Shown: piece after piece, positions 33,644-44,319 of the stretch
Layout: each line of letters opens with the position of its first letter
Position numbering within the stretch: the first letter of the stretch is position 1
From: Adiantum capillus-veneris
Taxonomy: Eukaryota > Streptophyta > Polypodiopsida > Polypodiales > Pteridaceae
Assembly: GCA_014529385.2 (NCBI GenBank)
Contig: CM043959.1
Coordinates: forward strand, 6,698,966 to 6,762,965
Length of the DNA stretch: 64,000 bases
Reading direction: 5' to 3'
The notes under the pieces: generated by a model
What the model was told of the DNA's origin: nothing
Databases searched by the model: none
The model's input: the letters and a program-made list of their open reading frames with translations, nothing else
Translations under genes and position numbers: made by a program

Positions 33644-33815
33644 ACAAAAAGGGGGAGGTATAGCTCCCCCATCATCTGCACGCGCACGAATAATGGGAGA
33701 GCTCTGCCTACTCGTTTTTTATACAATTTTGGCAAAGAATTAGCAAATTTCCAAAACAAAAATTTGATGAATTTGCGCGGATGATGGGGAAGCTCTATCC
33801 CTCCTTTTTTTAACT
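33644..33815. repeat. Short foldback repeat H, copies 2 and 3
   Basis: Copy 2 (33644-33722) reads GGGGGAGGTATAGCTCCCCC, then an ATCATCTGCACGCGCACGAA centre, then GGGAGAGCTCTGCC. Copy 3 (33772-33815) has only the right half (GCGCGGATGATGGGGAAGCT). Confidence 0.7.
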
Positions 33816-33884
33816 TTTTTTCGAGAAATGCCGGAAGCTCATTCTACATTCAACTCTCCGTCCCCCTCTTTTTATTTGAAACAT

Positions 33885-34660
33885 ACAAATAATAAAATTC
33901 AAGTAATATATATTATATATATATATATGATACTATATACTATATTGTACAATATATATTTGCGACACTATAAACTATATGGTATAATATATATAGTATA
34001 GTATATACAATAAAGATATTATAATATATACTTTTTAATTTAATAAATACATTATACTATATATTATATTATATATATATATTATAGTTTATGATTTATG
34101 ATACATATATAATTTCTATGTACTATAACATTATACTATATAGTACTATGCGTATATATAACGCATAGTAGTTATATAAATATATCTTTTATATAGTATA
34201 TAGTATATATTATGTAGTACATAGTAGATATATTATTTATTATATGCTATATAATAGTAAATTATATATATATATATATCATATAAATAATAAATAATAT
34301 AAAGTATATATTATTGTATTTATATCTTATAATATTTAAAGTATAAAGATACATATTATACATATAATTTACTATAAATTATATATATCATACAGTATAA
34401 TATATGTTTTATAATATATTAAATATATAGAAAGATATATAATAAAGAGTTTAAGCAATCATACAATAATAATATTTTGTAATATGATAAATATGAAGAG
34501 ATATATAGTAAATATATTATTAATCAACTTTGAAAAATCACATAAAAATAATGATAAAATATAAAATTTAAATTATTTTTTATATTTTATTGCAATAAGT
34601 AAATATAAATACAAATTATTTTTATATATATGCACATATTTTGAAGGATTGTGAAAGCGA
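33885..34660. repeat. Extremely AT-rich TATA-type tract
   Basis: Nearly pure A/T, with many TATATA, TATAGTATA and ATTATA words for about 770 bases. No coding content. It may be expanded AT microsatellite or a matrix-attachment-like tract. Confidence 0.85.
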
Positions 34661-36022
34661 TGTGTGCTAGTAGAAAGATATAAAGAGATGTTAATTTGAA
34701 TGTGTCTTACTGATGATTATTATCCGTATCTTGAAGAATATATAATATTTCAAATCTATAAGACCAAAAGCATTACCTCCTTCATTGTACTTTGTCCTCT
34801 GCTTACCAAATTTTACATTCAAATGATTGTGTTTATGTGTCTGATAGTTTAGAAACAATGGAAGATGTTGGTGGTGATTCTCTCTATGCCACACCATGTA
34901 ACAACAATTCAACTCCATTACATTTAAATGTTGATATTGATGAAGATGCAGAAACAATTGTCCTCAAAACAGGGAAAACAACCAAGGCACCAGAACCCTG
35001 TCTACAAACACAAGGGTTGGTTGAGAAAATGAGGCACCAGTATTCAAAGGATACATCCATCATTGTATGGATGAAATATAGAGGTAAATCATGCAGGATG
35101 TCCAACCTACCAGCGGTTTGTGACCCTCCCAAAATGGTTGCAATCGTCTATAATGGCAATGTTTGTTTCGAGATTCCTCCAGCACATGACAATAAAAGTA
35201 TGCTTCGGATGGAGCAGAATTATGATGGTCACCTTTGGTCTCGACCAACATGGCCATAGATTGCACAGTGCGTTTGGGCTATTGTCTTGGAAGTCATCAA
35301 TGTTGCAGGCTGACATGACGTTTTTACCTGAGTGACAGAAAGTTCATCATGAGGACCATATTTTGGGGGCCACTTCACATGGTGGTGGGATGCATTATTG
35401 GGAAAAGTTGAGTGCCAGGTGTGCGGATGGATGCAGCAAGGTGACAACTATGCACTGCGAGGTCGGTTTTTGGCCTGTTCGGGGTCCGTTTGAGGTCATC
35501 TAAAAGGCCAAGGGTGCCCAAGTAATAAAGCTAAGTGTGGGAACTGAAAAAACAGAGAGAAGACCAGAAAAAGAGTGGAGAGAAGAGGAGGAACAGTCGC
35601 AACTGTGTTTTTGGGGTTTTTGGAGCTTGTTTTGGCCGTAAATTGCTCATCTGAGGTCGGATTTGAGCACTTTGACATTGTAGACTGGGGTTTTGGGCCG
35701 TTCCGGACGCGATGGCGCTGTCCATTTTTCCAAATTACTCACTATTTTTTTTCTTTTTTGGTTGTGTAAGTTTCTCTTATGAGCGAAGCTTCTGCTCCAG
35801 TTTGTGATTGTATCTGGCATATTTTACCCATATTGTGTGAGCTATTTGCCCCATTGCTATTGGCCCAAGCTCATTTGTATCTATATATCATAAGTTCTCT
35901 TCTTTTGAGCTGATTTTTTTTTTTTTTTTGTGTCTGTGTGGAGTGGGAAAGTGCATAGTCTCACTCCATCGGTGTGTTCCCTATCTCGGACAGGTGTGTT
36001 GTGTAAGTCGAGTGGTGCCCCA

Positions 36023-36080
<58 letters not shown>
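36023..36080 (+). repeat. (GT)n microsatellite
   Basis: About 28 GT units inside the inserted or intronic part of copy C. Confidence 0.97.
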
Positions 36081-36084
<4 letters not shown>

Positions 36085-36284
36085 CCTTCCAAGAGTGTGT
36101 GTTGGGTCATTATAGAGGCGTTCTGTGTGTTTCCATCCCGCTCACACCGCCATCACAGTGTATCTCTCTTTCTCTCTCTCACGAACTGCGTTGTCGGGTT
36201 TGCAGGCCACACTGGCTGGAGCAAGCACATGCCGCCATGTGGCGAGGGGGGGAGCCAGAATTCCTGACATGTCTTTACTTTTCT

Positions 36285-36420
36285 TGCATTCTATTGTTTT
36301 AGAATGCTAAAGTGAAGCTTCACCTTGTATAATTTTAGTAAATTTTACACACACACATGTTTTTTTTTGTTGCATTCTACTGCTTTAGAATGCTAAAGTG
36401 AAGCTTCACCTTGCATAATG
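36285..36420 (+). repeat. 48-bp direct repeat
   Basis: TTTAGAATGCTAAAGTGAAG and flanking bases occur at 36285-36332 and 36373-36420 with two or three differences. Confidence 0.85.
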
Positions 36421-37753
36421 CTATTAATTTCGAGTATTGGTGGGATAGACTCCACCAATGGCTATTTGTTTGATAATTGCCTTCTCTATTATGAAGTTGG
36501 AGCAATCTCTACTTGTAGGGGTTGATCGACTTCCTCTAGATCATGAGATCAATAACGCAAATCTTCTAGTTTCTCTATGGGAAAGAGATCATTATTGTGT
36601 ATGTGGTAATCACAGTTTTTCATTTTTGAAAGATTTGCGTCATCTGGAAAGACAAATCAGCATGTTCTATGTTGCCAACGAAGGAAAAACTAAAATAACT
36701 TGCCACTATTGTGAGAAAATGCTCACTTTTTTACATGTTTGCAAGTGTATGATCTATTATGTGATTCCAAATAAAGACACAATAACACATTTGGTGATCT
36801 AGTCATGCCAATACGAGTTCACAAAAACCTGGATATGTAATGGAATCCAGGCAACACAAAACCAGAGGGAGACCACACAATATACAGTTTGCTAGAGAGG
36901 ATAATGAAGAGATCTATGTTAGTGACAATGAAGCAAGAGAACGCATTTCAGAGAAGGAAGGAGAAAATTCAAAAAGGTGTATTCAATAGGTCAAAGTTGC
37001 ACAGAGTGGGCTTTATGAAGGATGCCAACCAATTGCGTGGGGAAATATTTCGGAATGGAAGGGAAGAAAAATTGTGGTAACAAGTTACAAAGCCGTCAAG
37101 TGGGATTGGTTTCAACATGTTTTTGGTCTGAGAGAACATTTATAGACAAGTTGATTGCACAATGGATATGGTTCTTCAATCATGATGTAAGCCATACACC
37201 AAAATTAAAAAGACAATTTAAATTTTCACATGCCATTCCTACATTCAGGCGAGTGGATATTGGAACCAACTTATCAAAGGAAGAGAGTGACAACTTGGTG
37301 AAGTGATTTTCAATTTGCAGATTCTGCAACACCAACATGAAACATGTACAATACATCTACTACTCGTACGGAAAGAGGCTCTAGTAGCATGAAGCGTAAG
37401 TGGAGGCATGGTATTTCCAAAGAAGCGCAGAAGAAATTGGAGTCAGCTGCAGATATGCTTGCAACGTTCTTGGAAGAGAAACTAGAAAGAGAACAACACA
37501 TAGTTTTTTGAGTTTTGACAATGAGTTGTTAAGATGTACACATAAAGGCAGAACCTATTGCTCCTACCCCAATTTTCAGAAGAGAGAATCCTCAAAGAAA
37601 GTTTTTTTGGCGTGTAAGCACATGTACTATGTGTATGTGCACATACTTGGGCTTCAACCAAAAGAGCACACAGTCATTCATCAGCCTGCACTAACTCCCA
37701 GAGACCTTGCATTTTTATTGGGGCAAACTCGCAAGATAAACCCTATGGTGTAG

Positions 37754-38688
37754 TGACCCTAAACCTTGTGCGTTGAACTATATCTTCTCTTATGTATGAG
37801 TTGCGAGATTACTTCTCCCCACCTTTTGAAAGTTTTTTGGATCCCTTTTATTTATATATTTATTCTTTGTGGTATCTATCTTGCCAATTATACAAGCTCA
37901 AAGATAGGTCCTTTGGAAACTTGTACATGCTATTTGGTGTGTATCGTATGAGTAATGTCCCTTTCTGGTGAACATTTTTTGTGTCATTAGAAAAGGCCCT
38001 AAATCTAAAGTCAAGTTATTGCAAACTGATACATGTTTTTCTTAGTGTGTATCATATAGTAATGTCTCTTTTTTGAATTAATATTTTTTATGCGTTAGAA
38101 AAGGCTCTAAACCTATAGTCAAAAAGCTTGCAAAAATGGTTTTGATTGCAAAAGCTCAAAATCGGAAGCTCACAAATAAAACATACTCGTTATGCGGATG
38201 ATGTTGCAGGTTCTAGCAGTTCTACTGCTAGAGTTGTTTTGCCTTTTACTGAGTAGGCACATTGGGATGCTAAGGCACTTTTGCTAAGAATTCTATATCT
38301 CCACACTTTCACTCAACACAGATAGCTACACATGCATGCAATATACTAGCTTCATTGTATGCATCTTCTAATTTGGCAAATATTTCTCACTTGTGTAAGG
38401 ACCTAGAGTCCAAGGTTATGCATGAGGAGGTTGATATGGATGTGTTTCTCATGGACTAGAGCCCTTAATGAGTAATACAATGCAATTAATGAGGCCATTC
38501 TTGACAGTACTCTTGTACAAATAGCTCTTGATTCTTGCTAGATTCTTTTTAGAATTTTGTCTCCACCCTTATGCTTTGGACAAAGAATAAACCTGATGAT
38601 GTGAAATTTGTTAGTTTTGTCTCTATATTGATGCAATATCACTCTAAAAAGGCATCTTAATGAGTTATAGGAAATTCAATAATTAGCT
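37754..38688. other. Non-coding stretch between copy C and the transposon
   Basis: AT-rich, with two related segments (37920-37990 and 38040-38105, each with a TGTGTATCATATAGTAATG-like word) that look like an old duplication. No gene seen. Confidence 0.45.
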
Positions 38689-38698
38689 CTATAATTTT
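38689..38698. repeat. Target-site duplication, left (CTATAATTTT)
   Basis: The 10-base word CTATAATTTT sits immediately outside the left inverted repeat. It recurs immediately outside the right one at 49580-49589. Ten bases is within the 8-11 bp range typical of Mutator-like elements. Confidence 0.82.
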
Positions 38699-38770
38699 GG
38701 GGGATATTTCTGGGCGAGCAGTTTCTGGCGAGCGCTTTTTAGGAATCAGGTGAGCAGATTCCTAAAAAGA
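38699..38770 (+). repeat. Left terminal inverted repeat of the transposon
   Basis: From GGGGGATATTTCTGGGCGAG through TTTCTGGCGAGCGCTTTTTA and GAGCAGATTCCTAAAA. It pairs with the reverse complement of 49510-49579 along its length, most strongly over GGCGARCGCTTTTTARGAAT and GATTCCTAAAA. A CT/GA tract follows on the inner side at both ends. Confidence 0.88.
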
Positions 38771-38809
38771 TTCTCCCTTCCTCTTTGTGGACTATCTCTC
38801 TTTCTCTCT

Positions 38810-38811
<2 letters not shown>

Positions 38812-38850
<39 letters not shown>
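38812..38850 (+). repeat. (GA)n microsatellite just inside the left terminal repeat
   Basis: About 18 GA units, preceded by CTCTCTTTCTCTCTC. A (GA)n tract also follows the right terminal repeat on the inside (49444-49493). Confidence 0.95.
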
Positions 38851-38851
<1 letters not shown>

Positions 38852-38977
38852 TATAGGTATGTAAGCTAGACAAATTGTTTCAAAAACAATATAGACAGGG
38901 GTACTTAAAACAAGAACTCCCATTTAAAATAAAAAAGTTACATTTTATTAAACTTGCATTACATAAACAAGAAGTGT

Positions 38978-39316
38978 TCATCTGTTGGAAGGCCCGGTTT
39001 TAGTAGTTGATGTGCTACCTTCGATTGGCATATTAAGATTCACCACGTTGCTTAGCTGCTGCCTCATTTCCTCCTCATCCTCCTCTGTGATGAGCCCAAT
39101 TTTCTTCCAGCAAGAGAAAGCTAGTTGTCCCGTATCGTTCAAATTGATTAAGCTCCGCATATTGAGTTCCTTGCGGCATTGATAGAGGCGATACACGTTG
39201 ATGGTTGCCTTGAGAGCCCGACGAAACCAGTCGGCTCCATACAATGCCTCTCCATTTGGAATGGCTTCCATGGCATCCCAGGTAGACTTTATTTTACTTG
39301 CAAGATCGTCGGACAT
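38978..39316 (-). CDS. 112-aa accessory ORF of the transposon, function unknown
   Basis: An ATG-started ORF without introns, MSDDLASKIKSTWDAMEAIP ... YRLYQCRKELNMRSLINLND ... IGLITEEDEEEMRQQL. It looks like a small, mostly helical, acidic protein. It lies 250 bp beyond the transposase end, same strand, inside the left terminal repeat. Unlike its neighbours it has no internal stop, which hints at later loss or recent selection. I do not recognise a family. It could be an accessory factor or the last exon of the transposase transcript. Confidence 0.5.
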   Translation of the reverse strand: MSDDLASKIKSTWDAMEAIPNGEALYGADWFRRALKATINVYRLYQCRKELNMRSLINLNDTGQLAFSCWKKIGLITEEDEEEMRQQLSNVVNLNMPIEGSTSTTKTGPSNR

Positions 39317-39569
39317 AGTGAAATAAGGAGAGGTGTGCTAGGAAGCTAGTGGACGCTTTCACAAAAAATAACTCAAGTTATGGAAATTTATAGCCACTGT
39401 GGTAATATTATATTATTTTATACACGATTTGACACATAAACAACCAGTACTCAAACATGAAAAAAAGTTGCAAATGAATGTATCCCAATGTGACCATCCT
39501 AAGATAAAATTAGAAAGTAGTACAATTGTTTAGGTAAAGCATACTAAGAAGAAGTGAGCATTGTCAAAT

Positions 39570-42500
39570 GCTATGCATCCATGCCTGGATAAGTCCGCCT
39601 TCGACTTAGTGCCCTGAAGATATCAACATCTGCCAGGATTGTTTGATGGATAAACATGTTCTCATTTTGGCTTAGCCCAGCACACGTAGATAAATAAAAT
39701 ACAAATGTTTACATGCAAGATATGGTTTTTGCTTTGACACCCGTTCCATGAAGTCTGGGCATGTGCACGATGGTTGGTTGCTAATACAAACTTTGTACAT
39801 CCCGACATGACCATCTTCACTGTTCGTCTCTAGTTTGAAGACCTCACTAACACCATCTGCTGCACATATCTCTTCTACGACCTTCGCTCTCAAGGCTAGT
39901 GCTAGACTGATCTTGCGAGCAGCATCCTCGGAAATGGAAGTCCGATACCGTACACGTAGACCATCTCGCACTGTGGCTCTTGCACTCAGCCTTCAGGAGT
40001 GGATGCATCTTTGACTTGAAAGGAGAGTTTGTCATATTTTGATCTTGAGAAACTAGCGTTACATTACATACTCCTTCTTTGCTTAGCTCCACTTGATACC
40101 CCCCTTCATGCAATATTTGCACCTCATCCTCCGATAGGTTGGTTCCCACATGCACGGGCCAAGTGTGTGGTGGATGAAGAGGCTGCGGCTCGATGTTCTG
40201 GTCTACTATATGACAATGCAAGACATGATCCACACAAAACCAAAACCATTGACGCACCACACCATTTGGATTTTTTCGATATCTTTCAAACGATGCGGCT
40301 AGTATACCAAGGCTAGAACCTGCTATACTGCATCCACACCTGCGTCCGCCTCTTGGTGTGCCGCTACATGTGACCCTACTACCTTGTGGAGTTCGACGTA
40401 TGGCCCACATTGACTCATTGACCTTGCGCTCAACTACATACTGCCCACTAGAACCTATACTTCTTTTTGGGGTTTGTGATATCCCTTCTTCTGCAAAGTT
40501 GATCTTACGTGGTCTTCCACACTTCTTGCGATCTTTGGTGACCGAGTTGTACTCAGGCCTATGTGATGCATCATCTTCCACATTGATAACCTCATTTGGC
40601 TTCCGTTTTTTCCTTGATATCTCCTTATCTCCTGTTAATGGAGTTGGTTGTTTATACATTGGAGTGCCCTTAGTAGCCGCATTCACTGCTCTAATCACTT
40701 GGCTAGGACGTTTTTCATGGCGTTCCATAAGCTTTTGTATTGATGGACCCTTCCCAATGTGTTTTCCATGGCTGTATGAAATGGCCTTTGTGCTCTGTAA
40801 GATGGAATTTGCAAGGTCGGTTGTACATGCATCATATAATGATATGCGTTTACGGAAACCCTCCCCTGCTAGCCAGATGCCATGCTTGCTCTCCGCAAGG
40901 TTAGTGCGTAGAGTGTTTGGTCCATCAGAGCTACTTTCTACGCATGTCATAATGCCACCCCAATGTGCAATACGAATTTCCCACCAGCTAAGCCATGAAT
41001 CCATGTATGGAATGTTACGGTCTATGCAATGACCGTTACGCCACCATTGGCGTATTAGATGAGCCTCTGCTGCTGCAGCCTCTTTTGTTGGTGCTTGCCT
41101 CCACTTCTCACACATTTCTTTGTGTGTGTGTGTTGAGAAGCTTGCACCACATAATTCATTGTGTGTTGATTCAAGATTTGCTTCCAATGGAAAAGACAAG
41201 AACGCTCTCGGCCGCTCATTGTATTGGTCTTGTCACCACCATTGAAAACAATTCGAGCTGCATTCCAATTTTCTTGAGCTTCATCAGCCATGTAGCCAAA
41301 GAAATTTTCTTTTTCACACCCACATGATATCATTACATCATTAAGGCACTCCCAAAACAAGCATTGCGTTTCCATGTCTTCCTGTTTCATTTCACAAGTT
41401 GCAATAGTCAAAAGGTCCTGCATGCTGCAAGCAAATTGTTTTAGAGAGAGTAAATGGAAAGCCACAAAGCTCTTAAGATAGGCCATGTACCTTGGATCAT
41501 AGACATGACAGGCCATAGTCACCCAATCGTTAACACGTCTGGTGTGATCAAATTGGATCCACACACGTCGAAGATCACCATCCCGGTCTTGTCTCATTCG
41601 GTTGACTAGGTCCACACTGGATGCCGGACCAATTGTGGAAATTTTGAAGACATAACATTTCTCCCCCTCCATACCGTGACCAGGAAACCGGCTTCCATGG
41701 AAAAACTCATATGTGCAGTCTCGCTTCAGTTTTAGGAGTGCATCAATGCCAAAAGATTCTTTGTCAACCGCTCTACGTAAAATAGATACTGACCTCCGAA
41801 ACCTACCAATGTTAAAAGTGTTTAGATTAAAAAATAATTTAGCATAGAGTTTTGCATCAAAATAAGAATCTACGAAATGCTCATACCAGTTATCTTGCAC
41901 CAACGGGCCCAACTCCTCAGCGATTGCAAATAGCTGTTGCTCGTCTAAAATACCTTCATTGGTGTTGTTGCGAAGAAGTGTTGTACTTATAATTTCTTTT
42001 GCCAAACACATTTGAACCTTCTTGGCTCCTGCGTGTGGGTCAACAGTCAAAATCCTTTGCACCATCAGCTTGGTGTTTTCCGTTAGTGTTTTGGATGTGC
42101 CGCTGCGCACATCGTGTCGATGTGTGCCACGATGAATCATGACTCTAGTGGAAGTCTCATCGGATGGCATGACATAGTATACTACACAATCACATGTTGC
42201 AATACAAAAAGCAATTGCCTTACAAAAATGGCATGTAAGGCTCTTATCTCCAATCTTACAATATTCCACAGGTCCAGTTGCTTTTTGTATGTACCCGTTG
42301 AAATGACTTGTATTGGAAATATGGTAATTAACCAAGCGGACACATTGTTCATTCATGCACTTGAGAGATCCTATGCAATGACTAAGATGCACTACACCTG
42401 CAAATACAATATTGGATGTAGTAGGCTTCGACCACAAATGAGGATCATACTTATGCTCCATCGCATCCATATGGTGCAACTTTCCCGTGGTAGGTGGAAA

Positions 42501-43013
42501 TTCTAAAACGAGATCGCCATTGTAAGACCTTGGAATCTCTGTAACTTGTTCCACTACTTTGATTTGCATTAACAGCTTTGTCAATGTGCCCTTCTTCTCG
42601 GCCTGTAAGAGCTTTTGTCTTGTACTCCTTTTGAAGCTGTTTAAGGGCAAAACTCGAGGGGGGGTACATAGATCTATTAACTCCTTCGGACCGAATTGCA
42701 TCTTTGACGGACTATCCACAATGGAAATAGGAATCATGATAGGTGAGCCGGCATACTGTGTTTGATGAGATACATTGACTTTGTATTTACGTGAAAGCTG
42801 CTCATCCAATACATAGATGAATTCACCCAAATTGTTGAGAGTCCTCTCAAGAGGCAAATTCATTTCAATATCACCTACTTCGATAACAGCATCTAAAGTT
42901 GTAAATTGCATTGGAGAAATTAATTCTAAAAGAAATGATTCAGATATTATGAATTTACCATTGTAAAAAGGATAAGAAAACTTTTTACCCAAGAAATATA
43001 AAGAGCAAGCCAT
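39570..43013 (-). pseudogene. Copy D: Mutator-like transposase with CCHC-like, DDE and SWIM domains
   Basis: ATG at 43013 (MACSLYFLGKKFSYPF). The first frame runs to about 41140. It holds EHKYDPHLWSKPTT and a CCHC-like SLTCHFCKAIAFC ... CDCVVYYVMPSDE. The catalytic part follows: IQFDHTRRVNDWVTMACHVYD, then DLLTIATCEMKQEDMETQCL, then NFFGYMADEAQENWNAARIV (Asp near 41288), then GRERSCLFHW. A frame change in the (TG)n tract near 41119-41133 leads to the second frame with NLAESKHGIW (Glu near 40892), GRPRKINFAEEG, QWFWFCVDH and VGTNLSEDEVQ. A further frame change near 39980 gives SCTCPDFMERVSKQKPYLAC-KH, a SWIM C-x-C...C-x-H zinc finger. A last frame change near 39675 leads to the conserved tail IHQTILADVDIFRAL. 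Probable introns, in-frame and unspliced in the raw reading, lie near 41895-41808 and 41487-41415. D-D-E plus SWIM is the MURA-type layout. Confidence 0.78.
41119..41133 (+). repeat. (TG)n tract that breaks the transposase frame
   Basis: TTGTGTGTGTGTGTTG within the coding region. The reading switches frame across it (HTHTKKCVRSGGK versus THTHKEMCEKWRQ), so slippage of the dinucleotide repeat likely caused the break. Confidence 0.75.
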
Positions 43014-43550
43014 AATAATATACTAAGCAAATAATTAAGCACAAGATCACATTGTATAAGTTAAAACAAATTGATTATATACTCACGTCTAATAAGTAGC
43101 CGTTATAAATTTAAAATTAATATTATTTTATTAAATTAAAATATTAATATTAAAAAATATAAAAATTTAAAAAAATTACAAAATATTTGTTTGTGACTGT
43201 GTGTGTGATCACGGGCTGGAGCGTTTTGCGTGGACGAAAGCAAGGCACTAACGCAAGATGGTCCTTTTGTTGTTGCATTCACCTAGAAAGAGGCAGGCGT
43301 AGAAGAGAAGGGTTCGTAATTCCACCAAAATCAGTAGAGTTACAACCCACCCAAAAAAGTTTGTTGAAGTCATGTTAACCGTTGCCAATGTGAATGTCCT
43401 CTTGATTGAGAACTCAGTGTAAGCTTTGTTTTATCTCTACGAAATTTGAGAAAATGATTCTCTGTAGTAGGCGTCCCCAATTTTGAGCCCAATTTTAATT
43501 AGGTATGCTAGACAAGGTTAGGCAGCTTTATTTATGAAATCCATCTACTG
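43014..43550. promoter_or_regulatory. AT-rich upstream region of the transposase gene
   Basis: Lies directly upstream of the transposase ATG on the minus strand; the stretch 43090-43185 is nearly pure A/T. No coding content. A TATA box could be drawn in several places, so I do not name one. Confidence 0.4.
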
Positions 43551-43562
43551 GTTGGAAAACTT

Positions 43563-43770
43563 GAGGGGGCGGGATGAGACGGGGGCGGGCGGAGGCCGTA
43601 GGTTGGGTTTGGGGGGGGGGGGGGGAAGCGGAGGCGGGGGCGGGATGAGGCGGAGGCGGGCGGGGGCCGCAGGTTGGGTTTGGGGGGGGGGGGGGGGGAG
43701 TGGCCGCATGTTTGGGGGGGGAGCCCGTGGATGCAGGAGCAGTGGCGGGGGCGGGATGAGGGGGGGAGGG
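43563..43770 (+). repeat. G-rich imperfect tandem repeats with long G runs
   Basis: Two near copies of a 62-75 base unit (GCAGGTTGGGTTTGGGGGGG preceded by GCGGGCGGGGGCC) and a shorter third, with G runs of 14 and 17. The many G3-G17 blocks could form quadruplexes. Long proline/glycine ORFs across it are compositional. Confidence 0.88.
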
Positions 43771-43797
43771 GGAGGAGCGGACTCGCCCATGGCCAGC

Positions 43798-43858
43798 GCG
43801 TTGGCCATGGGCGGGCACACGCTCCACACGGGAGCATGTGCCCGCCCACGGCCAACGC
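43798..43858. other. 29-bp-stem hairpin (GCGTTGGCC type)
   Basis: GCGTTGGCCATGGGCGGGCA ... and its near-perfect reverse complement TGCCCGCCCACGGCCAACGC around a short ACAC loop. It starts a run of similar hairpins to 44310. Confidence 0.85.
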
Positions 43859-43948
43859 ACTGGCCGTGGGCACGTAGGCGCCCATGGGCGCCTCTACCTC
43901 TGGCCAACGCATGGCCACAGGCAAAGGCGCCCACGGGCCCACGCGCAT

Positions 43949-44310
43949 CCACGTGGACACGCAACGCAGGTGGCCGTTGCGTGTCCACGTGTACCGTCAC
44001 CAACCGACGGTACACGTGGCTCGCCATGTGGTCACGTGCCCTGCCACGGAGGCAGTAACGTGGCCACGTGTCCTGCCACGTGTACTGTTGCTCGGCGGTA
44101 GTACACGTGGCACGACACGTGGCGCCATAAGAGGCGCCACGTGTCGTGCCACATGTATTGCCGCCCAACGACAGCACACGTGGCAGGACACGTGCCCACG
44201 TTACTACCTCCGTGGCAGTGCGGGTGACCACGTGGAGAGCCACGTGTATCGTCGGTTGGCGACAGTACACGTGGACACGCAACAGCCACCTGCATTGCAT
44301 GTCCATGTGG
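43949..44310. other. 362-bp palindrome made of nested CCACGTG hairpins
   Basis: Arms 43949-44126 and 44133-44310 are reverse complements with no net gap, roughly 85-90 percent identical by eye, around the loop ATAAGA. Most mismatches are C/T or G/A. Each arm contains smaller hairpins such as CCACGTGTACCGTC/GACGGTACACGTGG and CGTGGACACGCAACG/CGTTGCGTGTCCACG. The ACGTG core, like the plant G-box CACGTG, recurs more than a dozen times. It lies between two divergent genes and close to the centre of the transposon. Regulatory, replicative or foldback origins are all possible. Confidence 0.88.
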
Positions 44311-44319
44311 CTAGCCACG

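Larger units (their letters stand above)
34770..37753 (+). pseudogene. Copy C: Mutator-like SWIM transposase gene lacking its catalytic core
   Basis: This is homologous to copy D, with the same domains in order. An N-terminal part (about 34858-35259) reads NLPAVCDPPKMVAIVYNGNV and EQNYDGHLWSRPTW, matching D's EHKYDPHLWSKPTT. A CCHC-like segment (36600-36800) reads KITCHYCEKMLTFLHVCKC and IYYVIPNKDT. An AT-hook-like RGRPHNIQFARED follows at about 36866. QWIWFF, VDIGTNLSKEESDNLV and a SWIM-like tail (CSYPNF ... LACKHMYYVYVHILGLQ, to 37750) close the gene. The roughly 450 residues that hold the DDE residues in D are absent between 36802 and 36866, and several stops and frame changes are present. 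The first SWIM C-x-C reads C-x-Y. The 35273-36420 segment is an insertion or intron with a (GT)n tract and a 48-bp duplication. It cannot be an active transposase. Confidence 0.72.

Noticed and set aside
35360-35560. Possible BED-like zinc finger (CQVCGWMQQ ... HLKGQGCP) in the inserted part of copy C
   Set aside because: The spacing of Cys and His fits only loosely and a stop interrupts it.
40358-41032. 224-residue plus-strand ORF (and others on plus over 39-43 kb)
   Set aside because: Shadow of the transposase on the minus strand, which has recognisable domains.
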